8,433 nt of DNA from a bacterium (lineage in GTDB: Bacteria; Chloroflexota; Dormibacteria; UBA8260; Bog-877): NCBI GenBank assembly GCA_021791345.1, contig JAJYWT010000201.1, forward strand, positions 1 through 8,433, in the 5' to 3' direction. Below, in pieces: positions 1 through 7,150 of this stretch (position 1 is its first letter; each line of letters starts with the position of its first letter). The position numbers were made by a program, and so were the translations under genes. The notes below the pieces were generated by a model that was not told the DNA's origin, searched no databases, and worked only from the letters and a program-made list of their open reading frames with translations.

Positions 1-135
1 GTCAGCGCCGCCCGGTCCATCTTCCTCGGGCATCTCGCCAACCTGACCGTCTTGGAAGGGATCGTGATCGTCGCCGGGCTGGCGCTGCTGGCGGTGGTGG
101 GGGCCGCGCGCGCGTTCAGCCGGGCGGTGGCCTAG
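1..135 (+). CDS. C-terminal end of a membrane protein, probably ABC-2 type permease (partial)
   Basis: Frame 1 is open from the first base to a TAG at 133-135, giving the last 44 residues of a protein whose start lies outside the window. The visible part has a loop ending in NLTVLEG, then one strongly hydrophobic helix (about residues 21-37, IVIVAGLALLAVVGAAR), then a short cationic tail FSRAVA. A last transmembrane helix followed by a short Arg-containing tail is how ABC-2 type permeases usually end, and the preceding loop with small and aromatic residues fits. That is pattern recognition on a short fragment: any polytopic membrane protein could look like this. No downstream partner follows on the same strand within 128 bases, so it is probably the last gene of its operon. 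Confidence 0.6.
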   Translation, partial: VSAARSIFLGHLANLTVLEGIVIVAGLALLAVVGAARAFSRAVA

Positions 136-176
136 CGGCGGGGACCGCTGGTGGGCGGGCTCGGTAGCACCGTTTT

Positions 177-188
177 CCCGGGCCCGGG
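177..188. repeat. Perfect 12-base palindrome upstream of the GH8 gene
   Basis: CCCGGGCCCGGG reads the same on both strands. It is flanked by a further inverted pair, ACCG (169-172) and CGGT (189-192), separated on the left by TTTT (173-176). It lies in the 128-base gap between the first stop codon and the GH8 start. It could be an operator or part of a weak hairpin for the upstream gene, but no U-run follows it and palindromes of this length arise by chance in DNA this GC-rich. Nothing else convincing is seen in 136-263 apart from a short AGCGG/CCGCT hairpin at 134-149 and the 8-base direct repeat CGGTAGCA at 162-169 and 206-213. Confidence 0.25.
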
Positions 189-263
189 CGGTCGGGCACG
201 CGACCCGGTAGCAGGATCGTCGCGGGGCGCTCGGTCCGCCCATCCCGGTGGTGAAGTAGGGGA

Positions 264-2530
264 ATGACACGTACCCGGCGGCCGGCTCTCGCCTTGGTGC
301 TTTGCCTCGGGCTGGGGGCGGCGCTGGGGCCGGGGCTGGTCCACATCCGGTCGGCGGTGCTGGCCGCCGCCACCGGCAGCGAGTACTTCGCCGCCGCTCC
401 GGTCCGCCTGCTGGACACCCGCCTGGACGGCGGGCCCCTCACCGCCGACGGCACCCGTCGTCTCCAGGTGGCGGGCACGGCCGCGGTCCCCACCGACGCA
501 ACCGCGGTCGCCATCAACGGAACCGCGACCGACACCACGGCGGCAAGCTTCCTCGCGGTCTATCCAACCGGGGCCGCAGCGCCGACCACTTCGCACCTCA
601 ACTGGCCGGATGGCGCCACCGTCGCCAACCTCGCCGTCGTGGCCGTCGGCCAGGGCGGCTCCGTGAGCTTCCACAACGCCGCCGGCAGCGTGCAGCTCAC
701 GGTCGACCTCGAGGGCTACTTCGCCCCGCCTGGACCAGCCGGCACCTACTTCGAACCTCTGGCCCGCGCCGAATCGCCGACACCAGGCCCAACAGCGGCT
801 ATCCCGGGCAGGGAACTCCGCTCGGTCCCCAGGGTGCCCTCCAGATCCACATGGCGGGTGCCGGAGGCGTTCCTGCGGGCGCGGTCGCCGCGGTGCTCGA
901 GGTGACGGCGACGGACACCACCGCGACCAGCTATTTCGCCTCCTACCCGAGCGGATCCGTCTGGCCGGGGACCTCGGCCTTGAACTGGACTCGCGGCAAG
1001 ACCGTGGCCAACCGGGTCATCGTCACCCTGGGAAGCGGCGGCGCCGTGGATCTGCTCAATCACCGCGGCACGACCGACGTGATCGTGGACGTGACCAGGT
1101 ACTTCACGACCTCGATGGGGGGACCCCAGGCTGGCCTCTACTACCCGCTGTCCCCGCGGCGGCTGCTCGACACGCGCACCGGGAAAGAGGCGTTGTCGCC
1201 TCAGGAGACACTGAGGGTCCGGCTGGGAGGAGTCGACCGAATCGCCGCCCTGGCCAGCGCCGTCGTCCTCAACGTCACCGCCACCGACACCACCACCCCG
1301 GGTTTCTTCACCGTGACGCCGGCGCCGGGCATGCCGCTGACCTCTGACCTCAACTGGGCACGCGGGCAGACCGTGGCCGACGCGGCCATCGCTCAGCTCG
1401 GAGCCACCGGTCAGCTCGCCCTCTACAACGCCACCGGATCGGCCGCGGCAATCATCGATGCCAGCGGATACTTCCTGCCCGTCAATCCCACCTCTGGCGG
1501 GCGGTACACCTACTGGTATTGGGCCAGTGGCGCGGCCACCTGGCAGCGGGCCGCGGCCGCGGCCGCCAGCCACTTCCTGGAAACCTACGTCGCACCGGAC
1601 GGCGCCGTCGTTCGTTACGACCAGGGTGGAGACGTGGTCAGCGAGGGGCAGGCGTACGGGATGCTCATCGCCGAATTGGCCGGCAGGCCGGCCGTGGCGC
1701 TTGAGATCTGGGTGTGGACCAGGGGTCACCTGCTGCTGCCAGACGGGTTGCTGGCCTACCACGCCAACGCCGATGGGACGCTGCTCTCAGACGAGTCAGC
1801 CACCGATGCCGACACCCTCGCCGCCTATGCCCTGCTCCGCTACCAGGGTGCGGACCCACCCGCGCTCCACGCGGCCGGCCTGGCCATGGCCGCAGCCGTG
1901 CTTCAGAGAGAAGCTGTCGCCGGCCCTCTGGGCGCTCCCCTGCCGACCGCCGGGCCATGGGCCGACGGACCGCCGACCACCCTGGACCCGTCCTACTGGA
2001 TGCCGGGGGTGTACCTGGCGCTGGCCCGGTACACCGGCGACCAGAGCTGGGCGGAAAGCTCGGCCCAGGCGATCTCCCTGATCTCGGAGCTGAGCCAGAA
2101 TGGCTCGCTGCTGCCCACCGACTGGGCCGAGCTCCAGGGATCCAGCATCCTGGCGATCGCCAGCCCCGGGGGCGGCGCCCCGGTCCAGTACGGGCTGGAC
2201 GCCGCTCGGATCCCGGTCTTTTTGACCGCATCATGCGCCACGGGAGCCCGACCACTGGCCGCCCGCTGGTGGCGGAACTACTTCGCCAGCGGCGGGAGCG
2301 AGGACTCCTCCATCGCGCTCACCTCAACCGGCGGCGTGATCAATGCCGCCACCAACCCGCTTCCCTACCTGGCGGCGGCCGCCACCGCATTCGCGGCCGG
2401 GGACAGCGGGGCCGCGAACCAGCTGCTCAGCCAGGCGCAGTCGGAGGCGCTGCAGTATCCGACCTACTATGGCGACGCCTGGTTGGCGCGCGGTCCGGCG
2501 CTGCTCGAGGGGCTCCTGGCTCCCTGCTGA
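264..2530 (+). CDS. Secreted multidomain GH8 glycoside hydrolase with three N-terminal beta modules; interrupted by a frameshift
   Basis: With one base restored near 763-765 this reads as 755 residues. ATG 264 gives a signal peptide: RTRR, a hydrophobic core at about 8-26, and a likely cleavage near LAAA (33-36). An in-frame stop at 252-254 rules out an earlier start. No well-spaced Shine-Dalgarno is seen; AGGGG sits one base from the ATG. Residues 40-153, 161-281 and 292-404 are three homologous modules (R-[LI]-x-D-T-R, LNW...G.TVA, ...D...YF). Residues from about 412 to 755 match GH8, the (alpha/alpha)6 family of endoglucanases, chitosanases and xylanases. Family marks are SEGQAYGM with Glu461 as the expected general acid, ATDAD (513-517), DPSYWMPG, and YGLDAARIP with Asp646 in the position of the family's second catalytic acid. 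The likely role is extracellular hydrolysis of a beta-1,4 glycan; the substrate cannot be told. The frame shifts from the first to the third phase after codon 167, so the gene as written is split. A sequencing error and a recent pseudogene both remain possible. Confidence 0.85.
381..722 (+). repeat. Beta module 1 of the GH8 protein (RLLDTR ... VDLEGYF)
   Basis: Residues 40-153 form the first of three homologous modules. It begins EYFAAAPVRLLDTR, has INGTATDTT and SHLNWPDGATVAN in the middle, and ends FHNAAGSVQLTVDLEGYF. Modules with this signature recur in secreted and cell-surface proteins of high-GC bacteria. They look like beta-rich folds, possibly for binding glycans or the cell wall, but I know no experimentally assigned function. 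Confidence 0.8.
744..1105 (+). repeat. Beta module 2 of the GH8 protein (RRIADTR ... VDVTRYF)
   Basis: Residues 161-281 form the second module. Its first seven codons (TYFEPLA) are in the original frame and everything after RRIADTR is in the shifted frame. It contains LEVTATDTT, SALNWTRGKTVAN and LLNHRGTTDVIVDVTRYF, matching modules 1 and 3 position by position. This match is what locates the frameshift. Confidence 0.8.
762..768 (+). other. Frameshift site: one C missing in a C-run inside the GH8 gene
   Basis: Codon 167 (GCC, 762-764) is the last in the first frame, and homology resumes at CGC CGA ATC GCC GAC (767 onward), one base earlier than expected. Adding one C to the CCC at 763-765 turns the text into GCC CCG CGC CGA. 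This gives LAPRRIADTR, directly parallel to LSPRRLLDTR in module 3. No canonical X XXY YYZ slippery heptamer is present, so programmed -1 frameshifting is not favoured. Confidence 0.85.
1136..1474 (+). repeat. Beta module 3 of the GH8 protein (RRLLDTR ... DASGYF)
   Basis: Residues 292-404 form the third module. It opens LYYPLSPRRLLDTRTG, carries LNVTATDTT and SDLNWARGQTVAD, and closes LYNATGSAAAIIDASGYF. A short linker of about eight residues (LPVNPTSGG) then leads into the GH8 catalytic domain. Confidence 0.8.
1549..1566 (+). repeat. Tandem hexanucleotide GGCCGC x3
   Basis: Three exact copies of GGCCGC lie in frame and encode most of a six-alanine run (RAAAAAASHF) in the first helix of the GH8 domain. 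The tract is a possible slippage site; a change of one unit would keep the frame. Confidence 0.7.
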
Positions 2531-2580
2531 ACCGGGTGGCTGAGCCGTGCCGCCGCTGCCGGCCGGAGCTGCGACGCACC
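2531..2580. other. Convergent intergenic gap; possible weak bidirectional terminator
   Basis: These 50 bases separate the stop of the GH8 gene from the stop of the minus-strand BtuF-like gene. GCTGAG (2539-2544) can pair with CTCAGC (2580-2585), and the self-complementary CCGGCCGG (2559-2566) lies between them. There is no U-run on either strand, so a classical intrinsic terminator is not supported. A GC-rich stem ending both transcripts remains possible. Confidence 0.25.
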
Positions 2581-3495
2581 TCAGCTCAGATCCAGCCGGC
2601 GAAAGCCCTGAGGCACCGGCCCCTTCCAGCCGTCGGGGTGGAAGATCCTGGCCAGGATCTCGATCCCATCGATGACACGGGGACCGGGGCGGTTGTAGTA
2701 CCAGGAGCCATCGACCGCGAAGACCCGGTCGGCGGCGACCGCCGGGATCGAGCGATAACCGGGCAGCGAGGTCAGCTCCGCCGCCTGCTCGCAGGTCTCC
2801 TCCAGCCGGAACCCGCAGGGCATGACCAGCAGCACCTCGGGCGCCGCCGCGCGCACCTCATCCCACGAGACCTCGCGGGAGCGCGCACCGGAGCTGCCGA
2901 GCACGTCCGTACCGCCCGCGACATCGACCTGGTCAGGAACCCAGTGGCCAGCAACCATCAGTGGGTTGAGCCACTCCAGGCAGACCACCCGCGGCCTCTT
3001 CCGCCCGGCGACGGCTCCCCGCACCGCGTCCACCCGCGCCCAGAGGCTGCGCACCAGCTCCTGAGCGCGCTCCTTGGTGCCGGTGGCCTCGCCCACATCC
3101 AGGATGGTGCGCATCACGTCCGCGAGCGTGTTGGGCTCCAGCGACAGCACCGCCGGCCGACCTGGCAGCAACCGGGCGGCATCCATCACCTGGGGGTAGG
3201 CGACGGCGCAGACCTCGCACAGCTCCTGGGTCAGGATCAGGTCAGGGTGGGCCCGGCTCAGCGCCTCCTGGTCCAGCCGGTAGAGGCTGCTGCCCTGGTG
3301 CAGGGCCTGCCTGACGTGGCGATCGATGTCACCCGGCGATCTGCCCTGGTGGTCGAGCTCGCTCGCGGTCAGCCGCGGCTTGTACTCGGCCTGCGGCGGG
3401 AAGTCGCACTCGTGGGTGACCCCCACCAGGCTCTGCCCCAGCCCCAGGCTGAAGCAGATCTCGGTCGCGCTGGGCAGGAGCGAGGCTATCCTCAT
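2581..3495 (-). CDS. BtuF-like (cobalamin-binding / class III substrate-binding fold) protein without signal peptide
   Basis: This 304-residue protein starts MRIASLLPSATEICFSLGLG, the hallmark N-terminus of the BtuF/FepB-type substrate-binding fold (COG0614). Members of this type are often annotated cobalamin-binding protein. Other family marks are VGVTHECDFPP (24-34), LILTQELCEVCAVAYP (87-101), EWLNPLMVAGHWVPD (174-188), a GGTDVLG turn (194-200), and the closing RPGPRVIDGIEILARIFHP (269-287). The ATG at 3495 begins exactly at the first beta strand. There is no signal peptide or lipobox, so the protein is predicted to be cytoplasmic, unlike true periplasmic BtuF. Its ATG overlaps the stop of the upstream ATPase gene as TGATG and no Shine-Dalgarno is visible, so translation is probably coupled. 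No BtuC or BtuD partner is in the window. Conserved HECD (28-31) and CxxC (C93, C96) could bind a metal or cofactor, which is inference. Confidence 0.85.
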   Translation of the reverse strand: MRIASLLPSATEICFSLGLGQSLVGVTHECDFPPQAEYKPRLTASELDHQGRSPGDIDRHVRQALHQGSSLYRLDQEALSRAHPDLILTQELCEVCAVAYPQVMDAARLLPGRPAVLSLEPNTLADVMRTILDVGEATGTKERAQELVRSLWARVDAVRGAVAGRKRPRVVCLEWLNPLMVAGHWVPDQVDVAGGTDVLGSSGARSREVSWDEVRAAAPEVLLVMPCGFRLEETCEQAAELTSLPGYRSIPAVAADRVFAVDGSWYYNRPGPRVIDGIEILARIFHPDGWKGPVPQGFRRLDLS

Positions 3496-3497
3496 CA
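3493..3497 (-). other. TGATG stop/start overlap coupling the ATPase and BtuF-like genes
   Basis: Read on the minus strand, the ATPase stop TGA (3497-3495) and the next ATG (3495-3493) share one base. Upstream text has no good Shine-Dalgarno, so termination-reinitiation by the same ribosome is the likely mode of translation. Confidence 0.85.
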
Positions 3498-5960
3498 GCT
3501 GCCCGGCACGGTCGCCGACTCGTCCTCCTCGGCCGAGGCCGGCACCTGGTCCAGGGCCAACACGGGCACGGACTGTCGCTGGGCCCACTCCACGACCCGG
3601 TGTTCATGGGAGAAGATCACCACCTGCGAGGTCTCCGATAGCTCCAGCAGGGTGTCGAGCAGCGCGAAGCACCGGCGGTCGTCGGAGTTGACGGTGGGGT
3701 CGTCGAAGATGAGCGGGAGCTGCTCCCCGCGCGGCGACAGCGCCTGCGCCAGCACCATCCGCAGGCACACATAGATCTGCTCCTGGGTGCCCTGGGAGAG
3801 GTTGTCCACCGGGATCTGGCGGGTGGAGTTGGCGGCCGCCACGTGCATGGAGAGGTCCTCCGGATTCACCCAGGCCTGGGCGTAGCGACGGTGGGTGAGC
3901 TCCGGCAGCCGACGGGCGAGCCCGTCAGCCAGGATCGGGGCCAGGCTGTTCTGGATCTCCGCCTCCGCCGCCTCCAGCTCGGTGATCGCGAGGTTGACCG
4001 CCGCCTCCGCCCGCTCCATGCGGTCCACCCGGGCAGCGCGCTCGGCCACCAGCTCCTCGAGCTCCACCAGGTCACCCGCCTCCCGGAGCTGCTGGCGCAG
4101 GCTGCCCTCCTTGGGCAGGAGCTCAGCCCGCAGCTGGTCCCTGGTGGCGCGGAGATGGTCGTACTCCTCCCTCAGCTCCGCCGCCGGCCGTGCCGGGCGC
4201 GGCTGGGATCCCCTTCCCCTGGCCCCGAGCTCAGCCCGGAGCTCCTGGGAGCGGCTGACCAGGCTGTGCAGCTCGCGCCCGTTCAACCGCTCCTCCCGGC
4301 GCAGCTCCAGCTCGCCCCGGCGGCGTTCGGCCTCGACCGCCGCGTCCAGCTCCTGGACGAGCTCGCCGAGGCGGGCCGCGATCAGCTGGGGGTCACTGGC
4401 ATCGATCCCGACCCGGGCGGCTCTGGCCGTCAACTCCTGGCGAGCCCGCTCCGCGGTCGCGCGCCAGGAGGCCGCCTGCTGCAGCGCCTCCTGAAGTGGC
4501 GGCAGCTCCGACGCGAGCTGGAGGAGCTCAGCGCCGGTGAAACGGGAGAGCCCCAACTCCAAGATCCGGCGCTGCGCCTTGGCGCGCTGGGCGAGCACCT
4601 CCTCCTGCGCGGCGACCACCTTCAGGACCTCGGGGTCCCGAAGGCGCTTGGCGCGACGCATCTCCGCCACGGAGGTGAAGCCGCCGACGGCGAGGAGCCG
4701 GCGCAGCCGCTGCTGCAGGTAGAGGAAGATCGCTGCCCCTGCCACCAGCACCACCAGCCCGCCCAGGAACTCCTCGATGGGAAGGGCGACCGCCGCGGAG
4801 GTAACCGCCCGGTAGATGAGCACCACCCCGATGATCCCGGCGGCCACCGCGATGAGGTCGGACGACCAGCGGTGCAGCGCGACCTTGCGCCGATCCAGAA
4901 GCTCCAGCCTGGCGCTGGCGCCGGCCTGCGCGGGCAGCGGCGGCACCGGCCGCTCGACCGCCTCGCCGAGAAACTGCAGTTCGCTGACCGAGAGCTCCGC
5001 CGCCAGCTTTGCCTTCGCCTGATCCTGCGGGGTCAGCTCCGCGACCTTGGCCTCAGCCTCCGCCGCCTGCGCCGCGAGCTGGGCCGCGCCCGCGGCCGCC
5101 TCCCGCACTGCCGCCGGATCGGCGGGCATGGGGATCTCCGGGATGGCGCGCAGCGCCTGGTCGATCTCCGAGATCGCCAGCAGGTCCTGATCGAGCTCGG
5201 CCATCTCCGCCGACTTCCAGAGCAGCTCCGACTCCTCGGCCTGCTGCTCAACCTCCTCCAGGCGGCCCCGCAGCGCCTCCAGCTCGGAGAGCTCGTCACC
5301 GAGGCGTTCACGCACCTGCACCGCCGCGCCCAGCTGGTCTCTGGCCGCGGCGAGCTCCCTGATCGCCCGGTCCAGGGGGCGTTCCCGGGAGCGCTCCCCA
5401 CGCAGGTTCTCCTGGCGCCACTTGCGCAGCAGCTCGAGGGCGGAGCGGACGCTGGTGTGCGCCCCGGAGGTGGAGATGGCGCGCTGGAGGTCGGCCTGCA
5501 GCGCTGGCCCGCTGATCTCGAGAATCTGATCCTGGGCCACCGTCGAGATGGCCAGGAACGCCTCCCGGCTCATCCCCAGCATCACCGAGACGTCCACGGT
5601 GCGACCGCGGCGGAACTGGTCGGTGACATCGCCACCCCGCACCTCGTCCAGCACCTGGGCGTTGTCGGGCTGGTCCAGATCGCGCACGAAGCGGTAGCGG
5701 CCGGAGCCCAGCTCGACATCGGCCTCCACCTTGAAGTTGCGGCCCCGCCAGGGCTTGAAGCGGCGCAGCACCTGCTCCGACTCCTTGGGCATGCGACCCC
5801 GGCTGGCCAGGTCGACCCCCACCAGGGCGACGCGCAGAGCCGTGTGCAGGGTGCTCTTGCCTGACTCGTTGGGCCCGTAGACCACGGTGATCTTCGGATC
5901 CAGGCTGAATATCCCGCGCAGGGCGCCGAAGCGCTCCAGCATCACCGAGTTGATCTTCAT
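3495..5960 (-). CDS. SbcC/Rad50-like ATPase of YhaN type with two central transmembrane helices
   Basis: This 821-residue SMC-like ATPase is split at the ends. The N-terminal half has Walker A GPNESGKST (29-37) and a Q-loop near VAQDQ (141-145). The C-terminal half has the ABC signature LSQGTQEQ (721-728), Walker B LPLIFDD (748-754) and the H-loop SHEH (784-787). Between them are long charged heptad-like arms (about 185-360 and 430-670). Where Rad50 would carry a CxxC zinc hook, there are two hydrophobic helices (about 367-386 and 396-415) split by a short loop, and no CxxC. This is the organisation of Bacillus YhaN. The protein should partner the metallophosphoesterase encoded 25 bases upstream, giving an ATP-controlled DNA end-processing complex tethered to the membrane. 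The ATG at 5960 is chosen because MKINSVMLERFGALRG forms the expected first strand. An earlier in-frame start would overlap the nuclease gene. Confidence 0.9.
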   Translation of the reverse strand: MKINSVMLERFGALRGIFSLDPKITVVYGPNESGKSTLHTALRVALVGVDLASRGRMPKESEQVLRRFKPWRGRNFKVEADVELGSGRYRFVRDLDQPDNAQVLDEVRGGDVTDQFRRGRTVDVSVMLGMSREAFLAISTVAQDQILEISGPALQADLQRAISTSGAHTSVRSALELLRKWRQENLRGERSRERPLDRAIRELAAARDQLGAAVQVRERLGDELSELEALRGRLEEVEQQAEESELLWKSAEMAELDQDLLAISEIDQALRAIPEIPMPADPAAVREAAAGAAQLAAQAAEAEAKVAELTPQDQAKAKLAAELSVSELQFLGEAVERPVPPLPAQAGASARLELLDRRKVALHRWSSDLIAVAAGIIGVVLIYRAVTSAAVALPIEEFLGGLVVLVAGAAIFLYLQQRLRRLLAVGGFTSVAEMRRAKRLRDPEVLKVVAAQEEVLAQRAKAQRRILELGLSRFTGAELLQLASELPPLQEALQQAASWRATAERARQELTARAARVGIDASDPQLIAARLGELVQELDAAVEAERRRGELELRREERLNGRELHSLVSRSQELRAELGARGRGSQPRPARPAAELREEYDHLRATRDQLRAELLPKEGSLRQQLREAGDLVELEELVAERAARVDRMERAEAAVNLAITELEAAEAEIQNSLAPILADGLARRLPELTHRRYAQAWVNPEDLSMHVAAANSTRQIPVDNLSQGTQEQIYVCLRMVLAQALSPRGEQLPLIFDDPTVNSDDRRCFALLDTLLELSETSQVVIFSHEHRVVEWAQRQSVPVLALDQVPASAEEDESATVPGS

Positions 5961-5985
5961 CCGCTCTGGACCGCCTGCTCTCCCG

Positions 5986-7089
5986 TCACAGCAGCGCGGG
6001 CTCCTCGCCGAGCAGGGCGTTGAGCCCGGCCAGCAGGGCCGACTGCACCACCTCACTGTCGAAGTCGGGTCGCGCCATCAGGGCGCGCACGAACTGGCCG
6101 CGGGCGTCCGGAGCCTGGCGCAGGAAGTCCAGGTCGAGGTGGGGACGGCAGGCCACCACCAGGTCGATGGAGCGGTCATCCTTGCGCAGCCGCCCCAGCA
6201 GCTCGGTGGGGCTGAGCCGAACGCCCTCGCCGAGCTCCCCGGTCAACCGCACCCGGCAGGCCACCAGCTCGTCCTGGGGCAGGGCCTGCTCGATCCGGTC
6301 GAGGATGGCCTCGGAGTGGGAGCACTCACTGATGTCTACATCCAGGTCGGCGACCGAGAAGGTGGCGACGGGCACGATCTCGACCTGGGGAGGGTGGTCG
6401 GGGTGGTCGTCGTCCATCACCACCACCGCCGCTCCCCTTGTCCCCTGCTCTCCGAAGGTCAGGGGCTCGGGGTTGCCGGGATAGGTCAGCCAGTCGGTGA
6501 CCCTGGGGGTGTGGAAGTGGCCCACCAGCGCGAATCGGAAACCGCACCTGGAGATCTCGGCCTCGCTGAAGGGCGCGTGGTCCTCCTTGCCCTCGCCCTG
6601 AAACGCCAGCTGGCCCTGCTCCGATCCGTGAAAGAGTGCGATGGCCGGCCCGCCCTTGGGGACCCGAAAGGAGCCCAGCAGATTTCCGGTCCCCTTGGGC
6701 TTGAGGTGGGCGGCCCCGAAGATGCGCCAGCCGGCCACCTCGACCTCGGAGAACTCGGATGAGTTGAAGATGTGCACGTTGGCGGGCCAGCGCTCGCGTG
6801 CGTAGAGCGACCCCGGATGCCAGTAGTCGTGATTGCCGGGCACCACCAGGACTGGGCACGAGGCTCGCTCCAGCTCCTCCTGCAGAAACGCCGTCGTCTC
6901 CCGTTGCGAGCGCAGATCCTCGTAGAGGTCGCCGCCGACGGTGAGGGCGTCTGCGCCGATGTCCAGGGCGGTCTGGACCACCTTATGGAAGGCCTGCCGG
7001 ATCGCCGCCCGGCGCCGCCGGGCGGCCGGGAGGCCGAGGCCGACGAAGGCCGCGTCCAGGTGAACATCGGCGCAGTGAACCAAGCGCAT
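5986..7089 (-). CDS. SbcD/Mre11/YhaO-like metallophosphoesterase, DNA exonuclease
   Basis: This 367-residue protein has all calcineurin-like phosphoesterase motifs of the Mre11/SbcD group: DVH (D8, H10), GGDLYED (D54), PGNHD (N86, H87), ALFHGSEQG (H154) and GHFH (H191, H193). These should hold two metal ions, usually manganese in this family. YPGNPEPLTFGEQGTRG (203-219) is the strand and cap region typical of YhaO-type exonucleases. The remaining 140 residues should be the capping and ATPase-binding part and show no other motif. The ATG at 7089 is preferred over a TTG at 7149 because it begins precisely at strand 1 (MRLVHCADVHLD). It also sits 6 bases after a -10-like box, implying a leaderless transcript. 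It is the first gene of a three-gene operon, followed 25 bases later by its ATPase partner, and it has no visible Shine-Dalgarno. Confidence 0.92.
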   Translation of the reverse strand: MRLVHCADVHLDAAFVGLGLPAARRRRAAIRQAFHKVVQTALDIGADALTVGGDLYEDLRSQRETTAFLQEELERASCPVLVVPGNHDYWHPGSLYARERWPANVHIFNSSEFSEVEVAGWRIFGAAHLKPKGTGNLLGSFRVPKGGPAIALFHGSEQGQLAFQGEGKEDHAPFSEAEISRCGFRFALVGHFHTPRVTDWLTYPGNPEPLTFGEQGTRGAAVVVMDDDHPDHPPQVEIVPVATFSVADLDVDISECSHSEAILDRIEQALPQDELVACRVRLTGELGEGVRLSPTELLGRLRKDDRSIDLVVACRPHLDLDFLRQAPDARGQFVRALMARPDFDSEVVQSALLAGLNALLGEEPALL

Positions 7090-7095
7090 GCGCGC

Positions 7096-7101
7096 AATAT
7101 G
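7096..7101 (-). promoter_or_regulatory. Putative -10 box (CATATT) for the nuclease operon, leaderless spacing
   Basis: Read on the minus strand, CATATT matches TATAAT at four of six positions, including the A at position 2 and the final T. It is the most AT-rich spot in the divergent region. Six bases (GCGCGC) separate it from the ATG at 7089, so transcription would start at or next to the start codon. I see no convincing -35 box. Confidence 0.45.
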
Positions 7102-7122
7102 CAACAGTCGGACCTCGTCCTG

Positions 7123-7134
7123 CTCGGGCCCGAG
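7123..7134. promoter_or_regulatory. Perfect 12-base palindrome between divergent promoters, candidate operator
   Basis: CTCGGGCCCGAG is identical on both strands. Its centre (7128.5) is within about three bases of the midpoint between the two -10-like boxes, so a bound dimer could affect both directions. An overlapping inverted repeat, CCCGA-GT-TCGGG (7129-7140), gives an alternative arrangement. Chance is a real possibility at this GC content. Confidence 0.35.
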
Positions 7135-7150
7135 TTCGGGACCCGGCAAC

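Noticed and set aside
752..790. Programmed -1 frameshifting as an explanation for the phase change in the GH8 gene.
   Set aside because: No X XXY YYZ slippery heptamer and no obvious downstream hairpin at the right distance; a missing C restores a perfect match to the sister modules.
746..1762. A 338-codon minus-strand frame opposite the GH8 modules.
   Set aside because: It is Gly/Arg-rich with no motif; the plus strand shows three homologous modules and a catalytic domain over the same bases.
2531..2595. A bidirectional intrinsic terminator between the convergent genes.
   Set aside because: The only stems are short (6 base pairs with a long loop) and no U-run follows on either strand, so it is kept only as a low-confidence gap feature.
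3496..3588. A longer BtuF-like protein starting upstream of 3495.
   Set aside because: The added residues are a Gly/Arg-rich read-through of the ATPase C-terminus in another frame; family members begin at MRIxSLLPSATE.
1714..3774. A 686-codon plus-strand frame crossing from the GH8 gene into the minus-strand genes.
   Set aside because: It runs through two unrelated, well-supported genes on opposite strands and has no recognisable content.
3843..5864. A 673-codon plus-strand reading frame lying wholly antisense to the YhaN-type ATPase gene.
   Set aside because: Its translation is a low-complexity mix of Leu, Arg, Gln, His and Gly with no domain or motif, while the opposite strand carries a full set of ATPase motifs. 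Long antisense frames are common in DNA this GC-rich.
7090..7149. An extended N-terminus for the nuclease starting at TTG 7149.
   Set aside because: The extra 20 residues have no family counterpart, and the ATG at 7089 begins exactly at the first conserved strand and sits at a leaderless-type spacing from a -10-like box.
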